Assembly (NCBI GenBank): GCA_015207155.1
Contig: JADEXK010000051.1
Span: 1 to 45,277, forward strand
Length of the DNA: 45,277 bases
Reading direction: 5' to 3'
Source of the DNA: Nostocales cyanobacterium LEGE 11386
GTDB taxonomy: Bacteria; Cyanobacteriota; Cyanobacteriia; Cyanobacteriales; Nostocaceae
The translations under genes and the position numbers were made by a program. The notes below the pieces were generated by a model. That model had not been told where the DNA came from, ran no database searches, and saw only the letters and a list, made by a program, of their open reading frames with translations. Positions within the stretch are counted from its first letter, which is position 1, and each line of letters opens with the position of its first letter. Shown here in pieces: positions 34,130 to 41,981 of the stretch.

Positions 34130-34149
34130 ATTAAATCAGGAAGGCAAAT

Positions 34150-34485
34150 ATGTCATCCGTTATTAATGTCACAGAAGCCACATTCAAGCAAGAAGTACTG
34201 GAAAGTCAAATTCCCGTATTAGTTGACTTTTGGGCACCTTGGTGTGGCCCTTGTCGGATGGTGACTCCAGTTGTCGATGAAGTGGCTGGCGAATACGCAG
34301 GACAGGTAAAAGTGGTAAAACTGAATACAGATCAAAATCCCACTGTTGCCAGCCATTATGGAATTCGTAGTATTCCGACGCTAATGGTATTTAAGGAGGG
34401 GCGACAAGTTGATACAGTCGTGGGTGCAGTGCCAAAGACCACTTTAACTAAAACTTTAGGGCAGCATATTCAACAATCATCATAG
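34150..34485 (+). CDS. trxA: Thioredoxin (TrxA2-like)
   Basis: A 111-aa thioredoxin with the WCGPC redox centre in FWAPWCGPCRMV (about 28-39). The cis-Pro is in IRSIPTLMVFKEG. It reduces disulfides of peroxidases and metabolic enzymes, taking electrons from thioredoxin reductase. Divergent from a rexT-like gene, as is trxA2 in Anabaena, so repression by RexT is expected and expression should rise under peroxide. AGGAAGG lies 5-7 nt upstream of the ATG. Downstream nitroreductase and GST genes may share its stress role, though a repeat-filled 284-bp gap separates them. Confidence 0.95.
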   Translation: MSSVINVTEATFKQEVLESQIPVLVDFWAPWCGPCRMVTPVVDEVAGEYAGQVKVVKLNTDQNPTVASHYGIRSIPTLMVFKEGRQVDTVVGAVPKTTLTKTLGQHIQQSS

Positions 34486-34745
34486 CTTAGGCTGAAAATA
34501 GGGAACAGGGCATAGGTGACAGGTGACAGAAGAAAAATTTTGGCGTTGCTGAATCAAGGGATGATTCTTGTAGGGTAGGCATCTTGCCTGCCCTGAAATA
34601 CAAGGGACGGGCAAGATGCCCATCCCACAAAATTTTTCTCCCTGCTCCCCTGCTCCCCTGCCTCTTCTTGACTCAGCACTCCCCTTCGACTTCGCTCAGG
34701 GCCAGCGCACTCAGCACTCAGCACTCAGCACTGAGAAAAGCAATT
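34486..34745. repeat. Repeat cluster between trxA and the nitroreductase gene
   Basis: In order: ATAGGTGACAGGTGACAG heptamer-like units; a GGCGTTGCTGAATC end (34542) with a GAATCA/TGATTC hairpin; an inverted pair of GGCATCTTGCC/GGCAAGATGCC (about 34578-34620); CTGCTCCCCTGCTCCCCTG; and GCACTCA heptamers with the copy of the block at 33641. A frame through it upstream of the nitroreductase encodes only repeat-derived residues. Confidence 0.85.
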
Positions 34746-34769
34746 AATCTTAATTATCAGGAGAATCTC

Positions 34770-35432
34770 ATGAGTCCTATCACCCAAATTCAAGCTTTAG
34801 ATGTACCTAGCGCCATAGTCCAACGTCGTTCTATCAAAACTTTTAAAACAGACCCCATTGCCCCAGACTTGCTCAAGCAATTAGTAGAGTTAACTGTGGC
34901 TGCGCCCAGTAGTTTTAATATTCAGAGCTGGCAAATCGTTCTTGTACAAGATGAGGCGCAAAAGGCAGCACTATCAGCAGCATCTTGGAATCAAAAGCAA
35001 ATTATTGAAGCACCTGTGACTTTTGTCTTTGCCGCTAATCCTCATGCAGGTGAACAAGACTTGACACCAATTTATGAGCAGGCCCTGAAAACAGGAGCGT
35101 GGAATGAAGGCACAGTAAACTATTTTAAAAACGCTATTCCGCAATTTCAAGCTGGGCTAGGTGACAAACGTCGGGAATATGCCATCAAAGATGCGATCAT
35201 CGCATCTACCCATTTAGTATTAGCCGCAGAAAGTTTAGGTTTGTCTACCTGCTTTATGAATGGCTGGATAGAGGAGCAAGTTAAGGCAGTAATTGGTGCA
35301 GAAGATTCAGATTTAGCGATCGCCGTTTTAGTGCCTGTAGGCTATGCAGCCGAACCACGCTTAAATCCAGGTCGTTTGCCATTATCTTACAACGTTTCTG
35401 TAGACAAAATCGGTAACCCCTATCAAGCTTGA
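34770..35432 (+). CDS. Nitroreductase-family FMN oxidoreductase
   Basis: A 220-aa flavoprotein. IVQRRSIKTFKTDPIAP at the N-terminus carries the RRSxxxF FMN motif. AAPSSFNIQSWQIVLVQD is the second flavin-binding block, and AAESLGLSTCFMNGW is the late conserved segment. It should reduce nitro or quinone compounds with NAD(P)H; the substrate is unknown. The ATG at 34770 is preferred because AGGAG lies 6 nt upstream. A longer frame from 34584 would add 62 residues read from heptamer repeats. It lies between trxA and a GST gene, suggesting a detoxification role. Confidence 0.9.
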   Translation: MSPITQIQALDVPSAIVQRRSIKTFKTDPIAPDLLKQLVELTVAAPSSFNIQSWQIVLVQDEAQKAALSAASWNQKQIIEAPVTFVFAANPHAGEQDLTPIYEQALKTGAWNEGTVNYFKNAIPQFQAGLGDKRREYAIKDAIIASTHLVLAAESLGLSTCFMNGWIEEQVKAVIGAEDSDLAIAVLVPVGYAAEPRLNPGRLPLSYNVSVDKIGNPYQA

Positions 35433-35510
35433 AGTCATTCTTCCACAATTTTAGTTTGAGAAAATGGCGATCGCCAACGTTAAAAGCACAAAACAGAGGA
35501 AAAATTACCA

Positions 35511-36209
35511 ATGATTGAGCTTTACTATTGGACAACACCAAACGGTCATAAAATCACAATTTTCCTGGAAGAAGTCGGCTTACCATACACAATTATTCCT
35601 GTGAATATTGGTACTGGAGAACAATTTCAGCCTGAGTTTCTCAAGATTTCTCCCAATAATCGCATCCCCGCGATTGTTGACAATGAACCTGTAACCGGGG
35701 ATGAGCCAATTTCCGTTTTTGAATCTGGTGCAATCTTGCTATATTTAGCAGAAAAAACCGGAAAATTAATTCCCCAAAATCTGCGCGATCGCGTTGAAGT
35801 TCTCCAGTGGTTATTCTGGCAAATGGGGGGTCTAGGGCCAATGGCAGGACAAAACCATCACTTTAGTAAATACGCTCCCGAAAAAATTGACTACGCCATT
35901 AACCGCTACGTCAATGAAACAGGACGCTTATACGCAGTTCTAGATAAGCGCCTAGCAGATAGAGAGTTTATTGCTGGTGATTACTCCATTGCTGATATTG
36001 CCGCTTATCCTTGGATTGTGCCCCATGAAAGCCAAAGCCAGAATTTAGAGAATTTTCCTAACCTCAAACGCTGGTTTGAAACAATAAAAGCACGTCCAGC
36101 AACGATACGCGCCTACGAGAAAGCAGAAGCCTTCAAAAATCAGGCGATCGATATCGAGAAGTCACGAGATTTGCTATTTAATCAGTCGGCGAATACAGTT
36201 CAAACTTGA
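35511..36209 (+). CDS. Glutathione S-transferase (YfcG/Ure2-like)
   Basis: A 232-aa GST. The N-terminal thioredoxin-like domain runs from ELYYWTTPNGHKITIFLEE to SPNNRIPAIVDNE and FESGAILLYLAE. The C-terminal helical domain follows, with MGGLGPMAGQNHHF typical of YfcG/YghU/Ure2-type enzymes that bind glutathione or its disulfide. Glutathione-disulfide reductase-like activity is possible. It follows the nitroreductase by 78 bp on the same strand. The start ATG 35511 has a GAGGAAAAATTACC leader. Confidence 0.92.
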   Translation: MIELYYWTTPNGHKITIFLEEVGLPYTIIPVNIGTGEQFQPEFLKISPNNRIPAIVDNEPVTGDEPISVFESGAILLYLAEKTGKLIPQNLRDRVEVLQWLFWQMGGLGPMAGQNHHFSKYAPEKIDYAINRYVNETGRLYAVLDKRLADREFIAGDYSIADIAAYPWIVPHESQSQNLENFPNLKRWFETIKARPATIRAYEKAEAFKNQAIDIEKSRDLLFNQSANTVQT

Positions 36210-36281
36210 TCTCTTTTACAGCGTTTCTCAGTTGGGTGCAGTAAAACCTTTCCAGAGGACAGAGGCTAGAAACTAGTGTAC

Positions 36282-36314
36282 AGATCCCCGACTTCTAAAA
36301 GAAGTCGGGGATCT
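36282..36314. terminator. Perfect 15-bp hairpin between convergent genes
   Basis: AGATCCCCGACTTCT (36282-36296) pairs with AGAAGTCGGGGATCT (36300-36314) around AAA. It lies between the convergent GST and receiver genes, so it could stop transcription from both. No long T-run follows, and similar palindromes recur in Nostoc genomes, so it may also be a mobile repeat. Confidence 0.6.
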
Positions 36315-36358
36315 TAGCCTCAACCTGAAAATGAAGCAAGACTTCTGGTCTTTTTTAG

Positions 36359-36742
36359 TTACTCTAAAATAGAGTTGACTTTCTCTATAAGTTCATCAAT
36401 TTGAAATGGTTTACCAATAAAACCAGCTATATCTTGATAATTTGGAGATTGTTCCTTGGCGGCTGACACAACTAAAATAGGCAGATGATTTAACTTTAAA
36501 TCTTCTCTAACATGAGAAATGAGTTCATAGCCATTCATATCTGGCATCATTAAATTTGTAATTAATAAATCAGGTTGTTTAGTTTGGATTTTTGCAAGTG
36601 CCAAGTTACCACAATTAGCAGTTTCCACTGCATAGCCTTCTGACTCTAGAGCAGTTTTAATTAAAAACACCATATCTTCAATGTCATCACAAACTAAAAT
36701 AGATTTAATAGGATTTATTTCTTCAGTATGTAAATTCACCAC
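36359..36742 (-). CDS. Single-domain receiver with Asn in place of the phospho-Asp
   Basis: A 127-aa receiver-only protein. The acidic pair (CDD at about 18-20), Ser93 and Lys111 (IGKPF) are kept. The residue that normally takes phosphate is Asn63, in LLITNLMMPDMNG, where a canonical receiver reads TDLMMP. The AAT codon is clear. It cannot be phosphorylated in the usual way, so it is probably a locked or phosphate-independent partner protein. The start is uncertain: GTG at 36742 or 36739. No kinase is adjacent. Confidence 0.85.
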   Translation of the reverse strand: MVNLHTEEINPIKSILVCDDIEDMVFLIKTALESEGYAVETANCGNLALAKIQTKQPDLLITNLMMPDMNGYELISHVREDLKLNHLPILVVSAAKEQSPNYQDIAGFIGKPFQIDELIEKVNSILE

Positions 36743-37043
36743 AATTAATAATTAAAATAGTTGTTAATTCCATCATATTATGTATGCAATTTTAATTTTT
36801 AGGTAACTATCAAAAGTAATATTGTAATATTCACATATAACAGTTGCCAGGTAGCTTACCCGTCTTCTGTCACTTTCCAGGATAAACAAGTAGTAAAGAA
36901 GTGAAATCATCCAGAAACATAACAGGGTTTGAATTGATTCATGGCAGCAATTAAATGATTGAATCCCAGTAATAACTGTGAATTAGGAAAAATATCTAGC
37001 CAGGGATAAATCAACCAAAATAGTAATAGTGGTTGGACAATTA

Positions 37044-37354
37044 AGTAGGTAGGCGAAAAAACTTATAACTATGTAACGAAAACTTAACCATAGGTATTAG
37101 AGTTAAATTTTACACGTTGCGTACTATAATTTTCTTTTTCTCCCCTAGCCGTAACACCATCAATGACCGCATAAGCAAGGTCTAACTCATCATCAAATAT
37201 TTGCCCAGATAGCTCATCTTTTTTAATAGAGTTTGGTTTTGCTCACGAGTCAAAAAGACTCTTAGACGAGCGCCCATACTTTAAGTTACCTCGGTAGATG
37301 CATCCTCCGTATTTATTTATCTTTACATAGCTTGTTTTTTTGTGCCTACCTACT
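37044..37354. mobile_element. 311-bp deleted IS630-like element
   Basis: AGTAGGTAGGC (37044-37054) and GCCTACCTACT (37344-37354) are perfect terminal inverted repeats, extended inward by CAAAAAAAC-type matches and ATGTAA/TTACAT. TA flanks both ends (37042-37043 and 37355-37356), the target duplication of IS630/Tc1-type elements. Inside are the start and end of a transposase gene with the middle missing. It would move only in trans. The rest of 36743-37418 shows no gene. Confidence 0.85.
37084..37277 (-). pseudogene. IS630-type transposase remnant
   Basis: From an ATG at 37277 the minus strand reads MGARLRVFLTREQNQTLL, the start of a cyanobacterial IS630 transposase. After a junction near 37220 the reading continues in another frame as DELDLAYAVIDGVTARGEK and ends RVKFNSNTYG at 37084. 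The junction shows an internal deletion with a frame change. The C-terminal assignment to the same transposase is from memory and from its position at the element's end. It is not functional. Confidence 0.75.
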
Positions 37355-37418
37355 TATATTAAAATAAGTGGCATCTTCGGTGACTTGATCGTGGGCAGTC
37401 AAACTTAGTCAAAATATT

Positions 37419-38195
37419 CTAAGTTTTAAATTGTTTTGCCAACATATTCAACAGAATTTTTCGTGGTACTAATCGAGCTAATGTACTTCTGATTTGAGTT
37501 TTCATATCACCCATAACAATAGTTGGTTGACAATTTTCTAAAGCTTTTAATGATTCACGAACAACTTCCTCTGAAGAATAAGCCTTATCTGTGTTTCCTG
37601 CCAAAGCTGGAGGAAAGTTAGCTTCAACAAAAAAGTTAGTTTCTATTGGCCCTGGACAAGTAACTAAGACACGCACACCATAGTGACGATTTTCTGCCCA
37701 CAATGCTTCACTGAAACTGAGAATAAAAGCTTTACTAGCAGCATATACCGAAAGATATGGTATCGGTTGAAATGCCGTAATCGAAGATACATTAATAATG
37801 CTGCCAGAACGACGTTGCCGCATTAGAGGTAGAAATTTATGAGTTAAATCTACCAATGCCAAAATGTTGAGTTGTACAATTTTAACTTGCCGTTCTCTGT
37901 CGCTTTCGGCAAAGTCACCGTAGTCACCAAAGCCAGCATTATTAATTAATAAATCAATCGTTAATCCCTTAGCTTTAGTAGCATCAAAGACAGCAGCAGG
38001 TGCATTAGGCTCGGTCAGGTCTTTAACTATCACATCTACTTGAATTGTGTATTGCTCTTGTAATTTTTTTGCTAATTGATTAAGTTTCTCTTCAGAGCGA
38101 GAAACAAGCACCAGATTTGTCTTACGTGCAGCTAGTTCTTGAGCAAAGGCTTTACCAATACCGCTAGATGCACCAGTAATTAAAGCAGTTAGCAT
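37419..38195 (-). CDS. Short-chain dehydrogenase/reductase
   Basis: A 258-aa classical SDR. The NAD(P) site is TGASSGIGKAFAQELA near the N-terminus. LLINNAGFGDYG holds the NNAG motif, INVSSITAF the catalytic Ser, and YAASKAF the YxxxK pair. The C-terminal region (LVPRKILLNMLAKQF) is basic. Substrate not known. The ATG at 38195 is preferred; a start at 38240 would add 15 hydrophobic residues upstream of the fold. No strong Shine-Dalgarno sequence is seen. The gene stands alone, downstream of no other minus-strand gene. Confidence 0.92.
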   Translation of the reverse strand: MLTALITGASSGIGKAFAQELAARKTNLVLVSRSEEKLNQLAKKLQEQYTIQVDVIVKDLTEPNAPAAVFDATKAKGLTIDLLINNAGFGDYGDFAESDRERQVKIVQLNILALVDLTHKFLPLMRQRRSGSIINVSSITAFQPIPYLSVYAASKAFILSFSEALWAENRHYGVRVLVTCPGPIETNFFVEANFPPALAGNTDKAYSSEEVVRESLKALENCQPTIVMGDMKTQIRSTLARLVPRKILLNMLAKQFKT

Positions 38196-38464
38196 TCTAA
38201 ATGTTAAGGATATTATGATTAACCTTATAAATTTTACCAATAGTTATCACAGCTTTTACCCATCTCAAGTAACTTAAAATGAAGAATAAAAAAATACTCA
38301 ATATTTAGTTATTGCCTACGCAGAAGTAATGTCATAACAAACTCGCCAAGACATAAATAACATGACTTTAATCAGAGTTAGAGAGACTTGTTGGACAAAT
38401 TTTGGCGGTGTATGTTTTCAGTGGGGAATGGGAATACTAAATTTATAAGTTACAGTTCAGATCT

Positions 38465-39098
38465 ATGTATCGTCTCAATCAAAGAGCTTGGCAAATTTTG
38501 CATAGTGAAGTTCAAAGATGTAGTGGTGATGACCAAGTAAGTAAAATTGAGCAGGAAATCGTCATTAAACGACTAAAAAAACTGCGCTCAGAAAAAGGTT
38601 CTCCTGCTGGGTTAGATGAACTGCGCGATACAGTTATAGATATTTATCCACAATTTAGCGAAAAAACTCTTAAACAAGCTGTACAAGCTAATCAACCACC
38701 CGGTGTTTTTACCAAAATTAAATGGGTAATTATCCTCTTGGGTAGTTCAGCTGGGGTACTGTGGGTAGTCAATTTGCCTTATCCGATGATTCGCTGGCCT
38801 GTGGCTAAGACTGTGCCAATTTTACTATTGCCTAGCTACATGAGTATGGATCATCACTATCGGGGGTAATTGATAACCTTGAGCAAGCAGACCAATTAGT
38901 TAATCAAGCTACTAGCCCTACTGATATTAATCGAGGTGCGAAGAAAGTTTAATTACTTCACCGTCCTCTGACTCTCAGCAGCTAAAAGGTCAAATACAAG
39001 CCATCATTAATCAGTTGAAAACTATCAAACCAGGGACAACTGCCTATGCAGAAGCCCAACAACTGCTGGTATCAGCACAGAACAAGCTCAAACAGTAG
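38465..39098 (+). pseudogene. Frameshifted and internally deleted cyanobacterial coiled-coil gene
   Basis: The frame from 38465 reads 134 aa: a conserved N-terminal part (QRAWQILHSEVQRCSGDDQV) and one membrane segment (WVIILLGSSAGVLWVVNL), stopping after MDHHYRG. The stop follows a run of five G (38862-38866). With one more G the frame continues DNLEQADQLVNQATSPTD for about 25 residues to a TAA. A later segment (SPSSDSQQLKGQIQAIINQL, to NKLKQ at 39098) matches what I recall as the end of the same long protein, so several hundred central residues appear missing. It is best read as a pseudogene; a sequencing error could explain only the first break. Confidence 0.8.
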
Positions 39099-39188
39099 GC
39101 ACTATGTTGCACGTCTACGCCTGACTGCATGAGCGATAATATTGCTTTGCTATAAAATATATGTTATGTTAATTGACTGTGTGGTTAA

Positions 39189-39262
<74 letters not shown>

Positions 39263-39325
39263 TTCAAAACATAAGCTATGTAAAGATTTCACCTATTGCG
39301 ACAACAACTATAAGTTGTCCAAAAA

Positions 39326-39372
39326 GGTCACTTTATGCTTGTCATGGTCGGTGGTCAACTTATGCTTGTCAT
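39326..39372. repeat. Two 20-bp direct repeats beside tRNA-Val, possible Tn7-like end
   Basis: GGTCACTTTATGCTTGTCAT (39326-39345) and GGTCAACTTATGCTTGTCAT (39353-39372) match at 18 of 20 positions with a 27-bp period. A third TTGTC lies upstream at 39315-39319. Spaced repeats of about 20 bp with TGTC motifs resemble the TnsB/TniA-binding sites in Tn7-like transposon ends. The tRNA gene ends 64 bp upstream. No transposase gene is present. Confidence 0.4.
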
Positions 39373-39426
39373 TTGGAGTTGGCAATACAGCAGAGTCAAA
39401 ACTTAATTCATAATCTAGTTAATATT

Positions 39427-39732
39427 TTATCTAGTTACCCCTTTCAACTGAACTTCATGCAATACTGCACGTACTTGCTTATACCTGAGATACCCAGGCA
39501 TAGTTATTAACTCAGCTACACGAGCTTCTGAAGGGTAAATGCCTTTATTATAAAGTTGAAAAGCAATCTGCTGAACTTCTTGGCAAGATTGCTCTATTTT
39601 TTTACAATGTAAAGCTTTTTTATAGGTGCAGGATTTTGCGGCAATCGCTCGGCATAAGTCTGGAAAGTGTCTAAAAATAGTTCTTCTATCATATTTCAAA
39701 GAGTTAGCTACCTCTTGCGTGGAAGAACATTT
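39427..39732 (-). pseudogene. TniQ/TnsD-like DNA-binding fragment
   Basis: The open frame reads STQEVANSLKYDRRTIFRHF then FPDLCRAIAAKS and, further on, YPSEARVAELITMPGYLRYK. The first part has the shape of a helix-turn-helix. The whole resembles, from memory, C-terminal segments of TniQ/TnsD-like or related HTH proteins of cyanobacterial Tn7-like elements. The frame is blocked by a stop at 39735. From a TTG at 39699 a 90-aa product could be made; no ATG is available. The N-terminal zinc-binding TniQ domain is missing, so it is most likely a relic. The family call is uncertain; a small orphan regulator is the alternative. Confidence 0.45.
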
Positions 39733-39917
39733 TTAACAATCTCCGTTTAATAATTCAACCTTTTACTTTATTTAACCTAATATATCCCTGGTTAACAGTT
39801 TTTCCTATTCCCCAATTGTCCTTGGGTTTTTCTAAACTTCAATCTATTATTTATAACCTCACCAGTTCAATATTTATTTTCCTGACTCACCCTGATTTCT
39901 ACTTTTCCTCTGCCTAG

Positions 39918-40049
39918 AGTGAAAAAACAGGGTTACTCACAGAACTTAATCAGCAAGGAATCACAATTGTGATTGTGACTCATGAACCAGATATCGCCGC
40001 TCAAACTAAAAGAATTATCCGCGTTCAGGATGGTTTGATTGTAGGCTAA
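39918..40049 (+). pseudogene. 3' remnant of a MacB/LolD-type ABC ATPase
   Basis: After an in-frame TAG the frame reads SEKTGLLTELNQQGITIVI, then VTHEPDIAAQTKRIIRVQD and GLIVG, ending at TAA 40047-40049. This is the D-loop-to-C-terminus part of a LolD/MacB-type ATPase, with the H-loop His in VTHEPD. Walker A, signature and Walker B are absent. It lies 240 bp upstream of tolC-hlyD-macB-like genes, where the cognate ATPase would be expected. The surrounding DNA (39733-40289) shows nothing else. Confidence 0.85.
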
Positions 40050-40289
40050 TGCAGTTATGTTAGCTGCTTGTATTTTGCTCCAGCCATACAACTAAATCAA
40101 ATACATGGTAAAAATCTCAAAATTCTTCTCCCAATTGTTCTAAAGGTTTTCATATTCTGCCATCTATGAAGATTACACCTAATTTAATTACTGATGTATT
40201 ATGCATCCTGATACTCAATTTATCCTCTAGGGCTATAAACTGCTGGATAAATTGATATTACATTTTTGTCAATGTGTAAGTTCTAAATT

Positions 40290-41705
40290 ATGAATTTGAT
40301 CTCATACAATGTGCATTCTACCTGGTTCGCCTTAGCGATCGCTCTCCTCATTCCTGCTTTAGCCAAGAGCGTCAATGCTCAAACTCCCGTAGCAACACCA
40401 GCTAATGCTGTACAAGTTCCTGATGATCTCAAGCCCAGTCCCAATCCTCTCCAGTTTCCCACTCAGCCGGATGAAGTCAAGATTCAGAGAACTGTGCCAA
40501 TCACTTTGGCACAAGCTTTGGAACTAGCAAAACGCCACAATCGAGACTTACAAATAGCCATATTAGAGCTAGAACGCAGTCAATCTGCACTGAGGGAGTC
40601 TCAAGCTGCTTTGTTTCCTAATGTTGATCTCAGCAGTAGTTTAACTAACAGTGGTGATGGTTTTACTGGTAGTGGCTCTCAATCGAGTACTTCATTTAAT
40701 GGTCAAGCACAAGTGAATTATGACCTGTATACTTCTGGTAATCGGCAAGCTAGCATCCGTGCAGCTGAAGAACAGCTACGGATAGATGAACTAGATGTGG
40801 AAAATAGGTCTTTAGAAATTCAGCTAAATGTCACCACTCAATACTATGATTTACAACAAGCAGATGAGCAAGTACGAATTAATCAATCTGCTGTGGAAAA
40901 TGCCCAGGCTAGTTTGCGGGATGCTCAAGCTCGAGAACAAGCCGGAGTAGGTACACGATTCGATGTACTGCAAGCTCAAGTAAATTTGGCAAATGCTCAA
41001 CAAGACCTGACTAATGCTCTCTCACAACAACAAATTGCCCGTCGTCGATTTGCAACTCTGTTAAATTTGGCACAGTCTGTAGATATCAGTGCCGCAGATC
41101 CTGTAGAAATAGCGGGTTTGTGGCCACAAACACTAGAAGAAACTATTGTCCGAGCATTGCAAAACCGTCCAGAATTACAACAGGTTTTGGCACAACGTAA
41201 TATTAACGAGCAACAGCGACGACAGGCGCTTTCACGGCTAGGGCCACAAATTAGTTTGAATGGCAACTACAATTTAGTAGATCGGTTTGATGATGGTATT
41301 AGCGCTACTGATGGCTATTCAGTTGGACTCAGAGCAAGTTTAAATTTGTTCGATGGCGGAGCAGCTAGAGCGAATGCAGCTCAGTCAAAAGTTAATATTG
41401 CGATCGCCCAAACTCAATTTGCTAGCCAGCGCGACCAAATTCGCTTTGATGTGGAACAATTCTATGCTCAATTGCAGTCAAACTTAGATAATGTGCAAAC
41501 TTCTAGTGTGGCTTTAAATCAAGCTAGGGAAGCTCTAAATTTAGCCAGGCTGCGGTTTGAAGCCGGTGTGGGTACTCAAACAGATATAATCTTTGCTGAA
41601 AACGACTTGACAAGAACTGAAGGTAATCGAGTCACAGCCATTTTAAATTACAACCGCGCTCTAGCTAATTTACAACGATCTGTTACTTCCAGGTCTTCGC
41701 CCTAG
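40290..41705 (+). CDS. TolC-family outer-membrane efflux protein
   Basis: A 471-aa precursor. A signal peptide (about 1-30, ending KSVNA) precedes a Pro-rich linker and two OEP repeats (about 70-270 and 270-460). LAQALELAKRHNRDLQIAIL and LNLARLRFEAGVGTQTDII are typical helices of the periplasmic tunnel, and FPNVDLSSSLTNSG starts a barrel strand. It forms the trimeric exit channel used by HlyD-type pumps. hlyD and a MacB-like permease gene follow on the same strand, with gaps of 276 and 33 bp, so it probably serves them. Start ATG at 40290. Confidence 0.93.
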   Translation: MNLISYNVHSTWFALAIALLIPALAKSVNAQTPVATPANAVQVPDDLKPSPNPLQFPTQPDEVKIQRTVPITLAQALELAKRHNRDLQIAILELERSQSALRESQAALFPNVDLSSSLTNSGDGFTGSGSQSSTSFNGQAQVNYDLYTSGNRQASIRAAEEQLRIDELDVENRSLEIQLNVTTQYYDLQQADEQVRINQSAVENAQASLRDAQAREQAGVGTRFDVLQAQVNLANAQQDLTNALSQQQIARRRFATLLNLAQSVDISAADPVEIAGLWPQTLEETIVRALQNRPELQQVLAQRNINEQQRRQALSRLGPQISLNGNYNLVDRFDDGISATDGYSVGLRASLNLFDGGAARANAAQSKVNIAIAQTQFASQRDQIRFDVEQFYAQLQSNLDNVQTSSVALNQAREALNLARLRFEAGVGTQTDIIFAENDLTRTEGNRVTAILNYNRALANLQRSVTSRSSP

Positions 41706-41754
41706 AAGTAATTCATTACAGAAAAGTTTGTCAAATACAATCATCAAAAATATG

Positions 41755-41780
41755 GATGAAGGCGTAATTACGTCTTCATC
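41755..41780. repeat. 26-bp palindrome after tolC
   Basis: GATGAAGGCGTAATTACGTC with TTCATC forms a palindrome with one mismatched pair, about 50 bp after the tolC stop. It may partly terminate transcription or be a regulator site. The rest of 41706-41981 is AT-rich without a gene. Confidence 0.5.
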
Positions 41781-41981
41781 TATTTGTGCTACATAAGTAT
41801 AGTCACCCAATCAGGTGAAGACATATAGAAATACTAAAGGCTAGGATGTAAGAAGATTTTGCAATTACTTGTTCATTTAGTCGTTGAGTTTATTGATAAA
41901 TATTTAATCCAGAAGTTTTTTACATTCCTCAAGTTGCCATCCCACTAAAGGCTAATCAAACCAAGCAATATTTGTATATTT

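Noticed and set aside
34584..34769. N-terminal extension of the nitroreductase
   Set aside because: The 62 extra residues come from repeats; the ATG at 34770 has a well-placed AGGAG.
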